Positions 1 through 5,973 are shown, counted from the first letter of the stretch. The stretch: DNA of 8,629 nt from Kiritimatiellia bacterium (GCA_007133745.1 SLMC01000120.1:1-8629), one strand, 5' to 3'. Made by a program: numbers and translations. Notes: a model not told the origin generated them from the letters alone.

Positions 1-12
1 GAAACAGATTTT

Positions 13-20
13 GAAAGGAG
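13..20 (+). promoter_or_regulatory. Ribosome binding site of the radical SAM gene
   Basis: GAAAGGAG lies 7 bp before the ATG at 28 and fixes this start over the in-frame ATG at codon 5. The promoter would lie outside the window. Confidence 0.8.
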
Positions 21-27
21 ACGCCTC

Positions 28-1281
28 ATGATCGCTCGAATGTTCACTCGCAACCGAGAAGACCGACGGGCTCCGTCGGTCCGCACACGGCGCCCGATCG
101 CCATCAACAACAGCCTGTCGCACGGCATCTGCAACTACAACTGCACCCTCTGCGGCGTCAACAAGCCTAGCTATTGCGGACCCAAAGAGTTCCAACCGAA
201 AAATGTCACCGAATCACTCGTTGAAGGCATTCTAAAGGCCGCCCGTGAAGGCTTGCGCGTCCGCTATGTCGCCAATGCCGGGGACGGAGAACCCACCCTG
301 CACCCCGAGTTCGGCGAACGTATGGACCTGTTTGGCCGTATGATCCGCGCATGGGACGCGCCGGATATGCCGCCACCGGAAGTATCTGTCGTAACGAACG
401 GGGCTCGGCTTCTGGAGCCCGGCATTCTGGACGTGTTCAAGCGCAATCCGCTGACGATGATCGTGTCGTTCCCCACCCCGGACCCGGAAGCCTACGGCGA
501 ACTGATGACCGGCGACGCCCGACGCGGCCGAACGTTGCTCGACAAGGTCGTTCCCGGCATCCGCCAGGCGCTGGCTCTCTACGGACAGGGCCGAATTCAG
601 CGCGTTCAATTCCATGTCTCGCCGCCCGAACGCACCGTCGTGCGACGCGACTTCGAACGCACGCTCGAATTTCTGGCCCAGGCGACGCGCGACGCAGGCG
701 TGAAGAAGCTGGAAATGATCCTGTTCCCCGCCACATCCAACCGTTCAGGCCTGATCCGCAACAAGATCAAGGGCTGCGACATGTACGGCGATCTGATTCG
801 GCGCTACAACGGCAAAAACATTGACGGCGTACAGGTAAGCTTGACCCTGAGCTTCCAGCGTTTCTTCCCGAGCTGGCTCGAATTTATCGATTTGCTGCGG
901 GCATTCGACTACCCCTGCACATGGAATTCGCAACTGTTCGTCACCGCCGCCGGCGACTCCACCTGCTGCAACGATCAGGCCGTACGCAACCCGATGGGCA
1001 ACCTTCTGACCCATAGCCTAACCGCGCTCATGGAAAACAAGGAAACCTATCGTCCGGGCCGAATCTGCGCAGGCTGCGATCAGAGGCCCGCCCGCATGTC
1101 GGGCTCGCCCATGACCCTGCTGTTTTCCCGGCTGGCCCTCCTCAAACACGCCTGGGCCACGCGAACTCGGTCGGGAATACCCCGTGAAACAGGTGATCCT
1201 GCCACGCTTTGCCATGAAAAAGCCGAAGCCGGCCGCGTCACAGCTTCCCGACAATCTCTTCCAGAATGTCTTCCGTCGTAA
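28..1281 (+). CDS. Radical SAM/SPASM domain protein
   Basis: Predicted radical S-adenosylmethionine enzyme, 417 aa, cytoplasmic; the substrate is unknown. The sequence shows the canonical CX3CX2C iron-sulfur motif at C35, C39 and C42 (GICNYNCTLCGVNK) and a GDGEPTLHP stretch at about residues 85-93 that matches the GGE-type SAM-binding motif. A TNG strand follows at about 123-125. The C-terminal part has an AAGDSTCCND segment with C313/C314, then a GN segment, and CAGC at C347/C350; this is the layout of a SPASM-like auxiliary cluster domain. The ATG at 28 has a strong ribosome binding site, GAAAGGAG at 13-20. The last 60 or so residues look unstructured, and the final 44 bp overlap the convergent CNNM gene. 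No precursor peptide or obvious substrate gene is visible, since only 27 bp lie upstream. The class is secure; the reaction cannot be told. Confidence 0.9.
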   Translation: MIARMFTRNREDRRAPSVRTRRPIAINNSLSHGICNYNCTLCGVNKPSYCGPKEFQPKNVTESLVEGILKAAREGLRVRYVANAGDGEPTLHPEFGERMDLFGRMIRAWDAPDMPPPEVSVVTNGARLLEPGILDVFKRNPLTMIVSFPTPDPEAYGELMTGDARRGRTLLDKVVPGIRQALALYGQGRIQRVQFHVSPPERTVVRRDFERTLEFLAQATRDAGVKKLEMILFPATSNRSGLIRNKIKGCDMYGDLIRRYNGKNIDGVQVSLTLSFQRFFPSWLEFIDLLRAFDYPCTWNSQLFVTAAGDSTCCNDQAVRNPMGNLLTHSLTALMENKETYRPGRICAGCDQRPARMSGSPMTLLFSRLALLKHAWATRTRSGIPRETGDPATLCHEKAEAGRVTASRQSLPECLPS

Positions 1282-2215
1282 TCAGACCCAGAACGCGCCC
1301 CTCGGCATTCCTGACCAGACACATCGGCTGACGTCCTCGCCGCAAACGCGGGAAAATGTCGTCCACCGGCATCGTATCGGAAATGAACAGCGGAGCTCGA
1401 ACAAACGATTTGACCGGACGATCCCCCATCGTCTCCGTATCGACCTGCGAGAGCACGAAAAACACATTGACAACGCCCGCATAGGCGCCCGACGCCCTCT
1501 CCAGAACGGGCATACGCGTGAACTTCGAGCTTCGCGCCTGCTCCAAAAATTCCTTCACGGTCGTATCGTCATGGACGCAGACCATGGCCGAAACCGGAAT
1601 CATGATGTCGCGCGCGCGTTTGCTCGATAATTCGAACACACGGTGAATCATGACGCGCTCGTCCGGCGAAAGCACGCCATTCTGTTCGCCCTCGTGCACC
1701 AGCGTCTTCAGGTCCTCGCGCGTCACGAACGTACCCCGTTTCGCGAACGTACGCGCCGTTCCCGGCGCCAGCAGACTCGTAACGTTGAGGATCAGCCAGG
1801 ACAGCGGCCGAAAAACCGCTTCCGCCGTCAGCAACGGGCGCACGAAAATCCTACACCGATGGAACGGGCGCGTGTGAAACCACGCCTTCGGAATGTATTC
1901 GCAGAACAGCAGCACCAGAACCGTCATGACGACTGCGGACACCGTTTCCCCAAAACGCGGAAACAAAGCTACAAAAAAACTCGCGGCCAGAACAGAGATC
2001 GTGACCACGCACACGTTCGTGCCCACCAGCGTAACGCCGAACAGCCGGTCGGGATTGTCCAAAAAACCCTGCAACGCCCGCGCTTGAACGGAACCCTGCC
2101 GCACGTAATGCTTCAAGCGCATGCGATGAATGGAAATCACGCCTGTCTCCATGCCGGAAAAAAAGGCCTCACCAACCATGCATATCAAAATAAACAGCAG
2201 TTGAAAATTATGCAT
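1238..2215 (-). CDS. CNNM (DUF21) and CBS-pair membrane protein lacking the CorC_HlyC domain
   Basis: Predicted inner-membrane protein, 325 aa, of the CNNM/CorB/CorC (HlyC/CorC) family, members of which are linked to Mg2+ or Co2+ efflux. Residues 1-150 form the CNNM domain with hydrophobic segments near 5-20, 60-85 and 92-108. It carries the family motif FFSGMETGVIS (19-28) and CEYIPK (105-110), the counterpart of GEVAPK in the neighbour. A CBS pair spans about 203-323 (RDIMIP at 202 to LITTEDILEEIVGKL). The protein stops there, so the C-terminal CorC_HlyC domain of the upstream paralogue is absent. The ATG at 2215 is chosen because GGAAAGG lies just upstream and family members begin directly with the first membrane segment. 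An in-frame ATG at 2236 and a GTG at 2266 (overlapping the upstream gene) are possible but lack good ribosome sites. The gene follows its paralogue by 34 bp and is probably co-transcribed with it. Confidence 0.88.
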   Translation of the reverse strand: MHNFQLLFILICMVGEAFFSGMETGVISIHRMRLKHYVRQGSVQARALQGFLDNPDRLFGVTLVGTNVCVVTISVLAASFFVALFPRFGETVSAVVMTVLVLLFCEYIPKAWFHTRPFHRCRIFVRPLLTAEAVFRPLSWLILNVTSLLAPGTARTFAKRGTFVTREDLKTLVHEGEQNGVLSPDERVMIHRVFELSSKRARDIMIPVSAMVCVHDDTTVKEFLEQARSSKFTRMPVLERASGAYAGVVNVFFVLSQVDTETMGDRPVKSFVRAPLFISDTMPVDDIFPRLRRGRQPMCLVRNAEGRVLGLITTEDILEEIVGKL

Positions 2216-2249
2216 TAAACCTTTCCCGATCGCCATGCGCGCCAACGCA

Positions 2250-3500
2250 TCAATCCATGCGATCACGGGTCGAGCCCGTCTTCTCGATCAGAACCTGCGT
2301 TACACGCTGCTTGCGGACACGCTGCACCTTGGCACGGCACCCTTGCGCTTCGACCGTTTCGCCCGTGCGCGGAATATGCTCCGCCTGCGCAGCCACCCAA
2401 CCGGCAATGCGGTCGGCGCCTTCGTCCTCCAAGTTCATGTCCAACTCGTAATTGATATCTTCCAAACTTGTTTTACCGTCGACCTGCCACTGGTTGTCCC
2501 CGATTTTCAGTATTTCGGGCTTTTCATCGCCAAACTCCGAATCCACGTCGGGAACGATCTCTTCCAGGATGTCGCCTCGCGTAATCAAGCCGGCGGTGCC
2601 CCCGTATTCGTCGGCCACGATGGCGACCCGGCGCCCCTCTTTCTGGAACTGACGCAGCAGCGTGTCCAAAGGCGCGGTCTCGGGCACGAAAAAGGCCGGA
2701 ATCGTACTGGCGTTCAGATTCTTGCTCGTTGCCAGAAGATAGCGCGTAACGTTCAAAAAACCTTCGACATGGTCCAAAGTGCCGCGATATACGGGCAAAT
2801 AATGAAACCTGGACTTCCGGGCCGTGTGGGCCCAGATATCCGGCGTATCGTCCAGATCGATGCCGACCAAGTCCACGCGCGGGGTCATGACGTCGCGAGC
2901 CTCGATGTCTTCCAGCCCGATAATGCCGTCCACCATGGTTCGTTCGTCCTCGTCCAGCACCCCCTCTTCCTCGCCCACCTCCACAACCGTTAGAATTTCC
3001 TCTTCCGTCAAACGACGGTCGGCAGCGCGTAAATTCTTCTGGAAAAGGCTCGCCGCATGCTCGAGCAGAAAACGCAACGGAGTCATGGCGACAATCAGGC
3101 CCGCAAGAACTGCGGAATATCGTGCCGAAATGGTTTCGGAATGGGCCATGGACAGCCGTTTCGGCGCCACCTCCCCGAAAATCAGCAGGAGCAATGTCAT
3201 AACGGGAATCGCCACCGCTTCCGGACGAACCGGGAAAAAATGGCGGGCCAGGACATACCCGACGGAGGCGGCCGCGATATTGACCAACGTATTGCCGATC
3301 AGTATGCTCGACAACAGGGGCATCGGCTTTTTCAGCATGCGCTCGATTCGCCGCCCGGCTTTAGGATTCGATTTGCCTATCCGCCGTATCTGAATCGGGT
3401 TTAAGGCGAACAATGCTGTCTCGGCGCCGGAAAAGAAAGCCGAACAGAACAGCAACAGAAACAGCGATGAAAATTGAACGATAATCAGTGTGGAGGTCAT
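2250..3500 (-). CDS. CNNM/CBS/CorC_HlyC-domain protein (HlyC/CorC family transporter)
   Basis: Predicted inner-membrane protein, 416 aa, the usual full length for the family, which is linked to divalent cation (Mg2+/Co2+) efflux. Domains in order: CNNM/DUF21 at about 1-185 with membrane segments near 5-25, 62-86, 95-112 and 127-148 and motifs AFFSGAETALFALN (21-34) and GEVAPKRL (109-116); a CBS pair at about 201-318 (ARDVMTPRVD at 201, DEYGGTAGLITRGDILEE at 297-314); and a C-terminal CorC_HlyC domain at about 330-405 (VDGKTSLEDINYELDM, then AGWVAAQAEHIPRTGE). The ATG at 3500 overlaps the stop of the upstream LolA-like gene as ATGA, which suggests translational coupling. A perfect AGGAGGTGA lies on the coding strand some 16-19 bp before this ATG, farther than ideal. 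Longer readings of the frame into the upstream gene have no membrane-protein character and were not used. Confidence 0.93.
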   Translation of the reverse strand: MTSTLIIVQFSSLFLLLFCSAFFSGAETALFALNPIQIRRIGKSNPKAGRRIERMLKKPMPLLSSILIGNTLVNIAAASVGYVLARHFFPVRPEAVAIPVMTLLLLIFGEVAPKRLSMAHSETISARYSAVLAGLIVAMTPLRFLLEHAASLFQKNLRAADRRLTEEEILTVVEVGEEEGVLDEDERTMVDGIIGLEDIEARDVMTPRVDLVGIDLDDTPDIWAHTARKSRFHYLPVYRGTLDHVEGFLNVTRYLLATSKNLNASTIPAFFVPETAPLDTLLRQFQKEGRRVAIVADEYGGTAGLITRGDILEEIVPDVDSEFGDEKPEILKIGDNQWQVDGKTSLEDINYELDMNLEDEGADRIAGWVAAQAEHIPRTGETVEAQGCRAKVQRVRKQRVTQVLIEKTGSTRDRMD

Positions 3501-4333
3501 GAGGGATCGGATTCGGTCACCTCCTGAATAGTCACTTTCGTACGATGCGCGGCCGGATAGCGCTGCACTTCCATATCCTTGATCATCCAGCGCTCGTCGA
3601 TCTTCCGCACGCTGCGGACCCACAACCGCCGGATCAAGACGCCTTCGGCATCGTAGCCTTCCGCCTGCAACAGCATGCGCTGCTTCTTCTCTATCCAAAG
3701 CCGCACTTTGGCGTAGGCTTCTTCCGAAGGCCGCCCTTCAATCGCATTCCCTTTGGGCGCGGGAATCTCGACAATATGGCAGGCGTACCCGCGCACCCGA
3801 TCCTCGCCCGCAAACGCTCCGCCCGGCCACCACAGGAAAGACAGCGATAGATCCATCCAACTCACATCGGAGCCCTGAATGGAACCGTAGAGATCGGGAA
3901 GCGGCTGCTCCTGAAGCGGAGTCCCGGTCCGATAACGCCAAACCGTCGGACGGCCGCGCCGCCGGATCAGGCTCATTTCCTCGACAGGATGCCGGCCGCC
4001 TTCGTCCATCACCCGATAGAAGGCCGTGGACGGTTCGGCGCCCCAGTTGACCGTCATCGCAAACGCGCGCTCGCCGACCACAACCCCGCGCCGGCGCCGC
4101 ACCAAAAAAGTTCCGCGTATGTCGAGCGGCTCGCGCGGGAAAACCCCGACAACACTGTCCATCAACTGCTCGACCGTAAGCGACGCGTCAACATCGTCGG
4201 CATCGTCAGCCGCATCGGCTTCGGCCAAAGCCGGAAACAGTACGACAGAATCCTCCTCCGCCACGAGCCCGCCGCCCGAAAAAAGAACGGCCCAACACGC
4301 CGCCATCGATATTTTAATTGAAACCGCTTTCAA
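3497..4333 (-). CDS. Secreted LolA-like outer-membrane lipoprotein-sorting protein
   Basis: Predicted periplasmic protein, 278 aa, resembling the LolA-like outer-membrane lipoprotein-sorting family (COG2834 type). An N-terminal signal peptide (about residues 1-25, Lys-containing start then a hydrophobic core, cleavage likely after GLVA) precedes an Asp/Ala-rich linker at 38-50. The core shows the family pattern: RGTFLVRRRRG (73-83), SWMDLSLSFLWWPG (158-171), a YACHIVEIP strand (183-191), YAKVRLWIEKKQRMLLQAEGYD (207-228), and a late WMIKDMEVQ with a THR-like KVTI strand near the end. The start is TTG at 4333 with AAAGG five bases upstream; this keeps the positively charged signal-peptide n-region. 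An ATG at 4306 is the alternative but has no ribosome site. It overlaps the next gene by ATGA, so it is in an operon with the CNNM genes. Family is fairly sure; whether it really carries lipoproteins is unknown. Confidence 0.78.
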   Translation of the reverse strand: MKAVSIKISMAACWAVLFSGGGLVAEEDSVVLFPALAEADAADDADDVDASLTVEQLMDSVVGVFPREPLDIRGTFLVRRRRGVVVGERAFAMTVNWGAEPSTAFYRVMDEGGRHPVEEMSLIRRRGRPTVWRYRTGTPLQEQPLPDLYGSIQGSDVSWMDLSLSFLWWPGGAFAGEDRVRGYACHIVEIPAPKGNAIEGRPSEEAYAKVRLWIEKKQRMLLQAEGYDAEGVLIRRLWVRSVRKIDERWMIKDMEVQRYPAAHRTKVTIQEVTESDPS

Positions 4334-4394
4334 AACAGCCTTTATTCATCGGGTTCACCCGAACAGGCGCTTCGGCAACAAACCCGCTCGACCC

Positions 4395-4604
4395 TTAAAC
4401 CCCGCACTCTTGACTTGTTTTCAGCGCTTTGTCAACAATATCCCGCACCTCGACCAAGCCCGTGGCCGGGATAATCACCGAATCGCGGCGTCCGCCAACA
4501 TCCTCCGTGATCTTGAAAAAACGGCCCTTCGCGTTTTCCCGCAGACTGAATGAAAAAACCTTCCGCTCGATCTGCGCCTGCTCGCTGAACAGTTCCTTGT
4601 CCAT
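4395..4604 (-). CDS. Small bacterial Pur-alpha-like (DUF3276) nucleic-acid-binding protein
   Basis: A 69-aa protein that fits the bacterial PUR family (DUF3276), small single-PUR-repeat proteins that bind single-stranded DNA and RNA and usually act as dimers. Visible pattern: LFSEQAQIERKVFSFSLREN (5-24), the beta strands of the repeat, then GRFFKITED (27-35), a strand SVIIP (42-46), and the closing helix VEVRDIVDKAL (51-61). The ATG at 4604 is chosen because GGAGG with a run of G lies 8 bp upstream; an earlier in-frame ATG at 4682 would add residues unlike the family. It is the first gene of the minus-strand group, with 61 bp to the LolA-like gene, and a good promoter candidate lies before it. 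It could regulate the transcripts it heads, but that is inference. Confidence 0.78.
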   Translation of the reverse strand: MDKELFSEQAQIERKVFSFSLRENAKGRFFKITEDVGGRRDSVIIPATGLVEVRDIVDKALKTSQECGV

Positions 4605-4641
4605 AAGGCCCCCCTCCCTATTGACAAACCGTTTGCTACGC

Positions 4642-4656
4642 GCAACATAGCGTTGC
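4642..4656. repeat. Inverted repeat GCAAC-N5-GTTGC in the leader of the Pur-alpha gene
   Basis: Perfect 5-bp arms (4642-4646 and 4652-4656) around ATAGC. The site lies between the proposed transcription start and the ribosome site of the Pur-alpha gene. It could form a small hairpin in the mRNA or be a protein site. The octamer GCAACATA that starts here recurs at 4698-4705. Confidence 0.4.
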
Positions 4657-4672
4657 TTCATCAGCGGAGAGA

Positions 4673-4718
4673 ATATTATCAAAAACGCCTTGCCACCGCA
4701 ACATAAAAAAGTTTTTTT
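4673..4718 (-). promoter_or_regulatory. Candidate sigma-70-type promoter of the Pur-alpha/LolA/CNNM group
   Basis: Read on the minus strand, TTGCGG (4701-4696) and TAATAT (4678-4673) are separated by 17 bp. An A/T block (AAAAAAACTTTTTT, 4718-4705) sits directly upstream of the -35 where an UP element would be. Transcription would start near 4666 and give a leader of about 60 nt. The -35 match is only moderate, so this is a reasoned guess. Confidence 0.45.
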
Positions 4719-4722
4719 CAGC

Positions 4723-4732
4723 GAAGCGCTTC
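4723..4732. repeat. 10-bp perfect palindrome GAAGCGCTTC
   Basis: Self-complementary decamer just upstream of the A/T tract of the candidate minus-strand promoter. It could be an operator half of a divergent control region, or chance. Confidence 0.4.
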
Positions 4733-4780
4733 CAACTTGACCATCGGCAAGGTTATATGCTCCACTTGTCTGAGTGAACA

Positions 4781-4865
4781 GGTTTCCGTGTTCAGGTTTC
4801 AGGGAAACATCGCATTTGGGTGCAGCACGTTAAACCCTGACCCCTGAAACCCGAAACCTGAAACC
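4781..4865. repeat. GAAACC-rich imperfect inverted repeat
   Basis: GGTTTCAGG at 4795-4803 recurs in inverted form (CCTGAAACC) exactly at 4843-4851 and again at 4857-4865. The longer arms 4791-4804 and 4842-4855 match at 13 of 14 positions around a 37-bp loop. The right arm is a short quasi-tandem of GAAACC units. A partial extra copy, GGTTTCC, starts at 4781. The layout resembles a small dispersed intergenic repeat rather than a promoter or terminator; copies elsewhere in the genome cannot be seen here. Confidence 0.6.
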
Positions 4866-4897
4866 ATTGATTTCTTGTTTTTTATGGCAACTCCTGT

Positions 4898-4917
4898 TGA
4901 TTCAAAGCGCTGAATCA
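4898..4917. repeat. Inverted repeat TGATTCA-N6-TGAATCA upstream of the hotdog pair
   Basis: Perfect 7-bp arms at 4898-4904 and 4911-4917 with a 6-bp spacer, 47 bp before the ATG at 4965. Size and position suit a dimeric regulator site or a leader hairpin. The first base pair outside and inside the arms does not match. Confidence 0.45.
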
Positions 4918-4964
4918 CTGTCATCCCATGGAACACTGAAGCATAACCCTGATTGAAAAAACTT

Positions 4965-5345
4965 ATGATCCGCGACGAAATTAAACACTGCATGCAGGCC
5001 CGAACCGAAGCCGACAACGGTCGTTTCAGCGCGCGATTCCGGTTCCCCGCGTCCTTTACAGGGTTTCAGGGCCATTTCCCGGACAATCCGACCCTGCCCG
5101 GTCTGTGCATCCTGCAAGCGGTCCTTGTCGCGAGCGAGACGCCGCGCGACACGCGCGCCGTGTTGAGAAAAATTGTTTCCGCCAAATTCTACGCCGCGAT
5201 CGCACCCGACTCGGATCTCGCTCTCGAGGGCGCCGCATCCATGACAAAAGACGGGGATAGACTCCTGAAAGCCACCTTGACGAACGGTACGCAAAAGACC
5301 ATGGCACGGCTGACCCTGCTCGTTCGGCATGAGGAAACCCCATGA
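4965..5345 (+). CDS. FabZ/ApeI-like hotdog protein, 3-hydroxyacyl-ACP dehydratase family
   Basis: A 126-aa single hotdog-fold protein, cytoplasmic, related to beta-hydroxyacyl-ACP dehydratases (COG0764 type). The family signature is clear: FTGFQGHFPDNPTLPG at 31-46, with the catalytic His at H37. In FabZ the helix after PG carries the catalytic Glu (PGVLxxE); here the aligned residue is Gln51 (PGLCILQ), so normal dehydratase chemistry is in doubt. The length is somewhat shorter than typical FabZ (about 140-150 aa). ATG at 4965 is chosen; a TTG at 4953 would add MKKL. Neither has a clear ribosome site. The stop overlaps the thioesterase start (ATGA), so the two are translated together and probably act on the same acyl substrate. 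It could be a true dehydratase, an acyl-chain-binding relative, or part of an aryl-polyene-like pathway; no ketosynthase or ACP is present to decide. Confidence 0.8.
   Translation: MIRDEIKHCMQARTEADNGRFSARFRFPASFTGFQGHFPDNPTLPGLCILQAVLVASETPRDTRAVLRKIVSAKFYAAIAPDSDLALEGAASMTKDGDRLLKATLTNGTQKTMARLTLLVRHEETP
5331..5335 (+). promoter_or_regulatory. Ribosome binding site of the thioesterase gene
   Basis: GAGGA inside the end of the FabZ-like gene, 6 bp before the ATG at 5342. It supports that start and translational coupling. Confidence 0.6.
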
Positions 5346-5821
5346 CCCGGCTCGCGTCGCCCCGCTATTTCAAACAGGATACGGACGCGCCCCCGGCCCT
5401 GTCCGTAACGGTTCGGCATCGTGTGCAGTTCGGGGAAGTGGACCTCATGGGCATCGCCTGGCACGGCCGTTACGCCACGTTTTTCGAGGAAGCCTCCACG
5501 GAATTGCGGCGTCAGGCCGGTCTCTCCTACACCGCTTTGCACAAGGCCCGCTTGCGCGCCCCTATCGTGCGCTTCCACGTGGACTACGCCAAACCGCTGC
5601 TGCTCGACGAATGCGTCGCCATCGAGGCCCGCATGATCTGGAACGAAGCGGCCCGGCTCGATATCGAATACGCCGTCACGAAACCCGACGGCGCCCTCGC
5701 GGCAACCGGCTACACGGTTCAACTCTTCACCGACGCCCATACCGGCGATCTGCTCTTCGCCTCCCCCGACCTGCTCCGCCAATGCCGCCGACAATGGCGC
5801 GAACGCCAGGTGGAGTCTTAG
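5342..5821 (+). CDS. YbgC/4HBT-type acyl thioesterase
   Basis: A 159-aa cytoplasmic hotdog thioesterase of the 4-hydroxybenzoyl-CoA thioesterase/YbgC/FadM family, which hydrolyses acyl-CoA or acyl-ACP thioesters. The signature is FGEVDLMGIAWHGRY at 30-44: D34 is the usual catalytic Asp, followed by G37, H41 and Y44, then a helix with E49/E50. The central strand RAPIVRFHVDYAKPLLLDE (72-90) is typical of the family. The first 20 residues are a variable extension. ATG at 5342 overlaps the upstream stop by 4 bp and has GAGGA in front. The pairing with a FabZ-like protein suggests release or editing of an acyl chain made on an ACP. The gene ends this plus-strand pair; the next gene is convergent. 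Confidence 0.9.
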   Translation: MTRLASPRYFKQDTDAPPALSVTVRHRVQFGEVDLMGIAWHGRYATFFEEASTELRRQAGLSYTALHKARLRAPIVRFHVDYAKPLLLDECVAIEARMIWNEAARLDIEYAVTKPDGALAATGYTVQLFTDAHTGDLLFASPDLLRQCRRQWRERQVES

Positions 5822-5860
5822 CGCCTTAATCTGCCGCCCCTGCGATAAAAGCAAGAAAAT

Positions 5861-5956
5861 ATTTACCACGTAGGACTCGGCGCGGCAAAGCCGCAACCCA
5901 ATCAAACAAAACAACCGCGGAGACACGGAGGCACGGAGAAGGTTTTTCTTTACAGG
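5861..5956. repeat. Composite intergenic repeat with CRCGGAGR octamers
   Basis: Fills most of the gap between the convergent genes. It contains the hairpin at 5882-5894, an A/C-rich linker (5895-5914), three direct 8-bp units CGCGGAGA, CACGGAGG, CACGGAGA (5916-5939), then a T-rich segment and TTTACAGGG. From general knowledge, sequences of this cacggag type recur in intergenic DNA of many environmental bacteria and often create false reading frames; here a 365-codon minus-strand frame crosses it. Its function is unknown. Confidence 0.6.
5882..5894. repeat. Perfect hairpin GCGGC-AAA-GCCGC between convergent genes
   Basis: Five-bp G+C arms with a 3-base loop, between the ends of the thioesterase and CofE-like genes. 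It has no T-run on either strand, so it is not a textbook intrinsic terminator, though it may slow polymerase. It is part of the composite repeat described separately. Confidence 0.5.
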
Positions 5957-5973
5957 GTGATTCGCTTGCGCGC

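Larger units (their letters stand above)
4605..4964. other. Divergent intergenic region with palindromes and repeats
   Basis: No gene is supported in these 360 bp. They separate the minus-strand Pur-alpha group from the plus-strand hotdog pair and should carry promoters for both. Contents: the candidate minus-strand promoter, a 10-bp perfect palindrome GAAGCGCTTC (4723-4732), a GAAACC-rich inverted repeat (4781-4865), and an inverted repeat TGATTCA-N6-TGAATCA (4898-4917). Small plus-strand reading frames (for example nine codons from 4884) have no ribosome site. I found no convincing -35/-10 pair for the plus-strand genes. Confidence 0.6.

Noticed and set aside
1643..2218. 191-codon plus-strand frame, with others antisense to the CNNM genes (2235-2993, 2824-3393)
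   Set aside because: Low-complexity basic or His/Arg-rich translations opposite well-supported membrane proteins; these are shadows of G+C-rich coding.
4348..4362. TCGGG-TGAA-CCCGA hairpin on the minus strand as a terminator between the Pur-alpha and LolA-like genes
   Set aside because: Short stem with no T-run, placed just before a ribosome site; not a convincing terminator.
4737..4759. TTGACC and TATATG as a plus-strand promoter
   Set aside because: The two boxes are only about 11 bp apart, too close for a sigma-70 promoter.
4884..4913. Nine-codon plus-strand frame as a possible leader peptide
   Set aside because: No ribosome site and no attenuator-like hairpin or regulatory codons; most likely chance.
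5882..5894. Hairpin as an intrinsic terminator for both convergent genes
   Set aside because: No T-run on either strand; kept only as part of the repeat.
5916..5939. Octamer array as a CRISPR
   Set aside because: Units are 8 bp and contiguous without spacers, and no cas gene is present.
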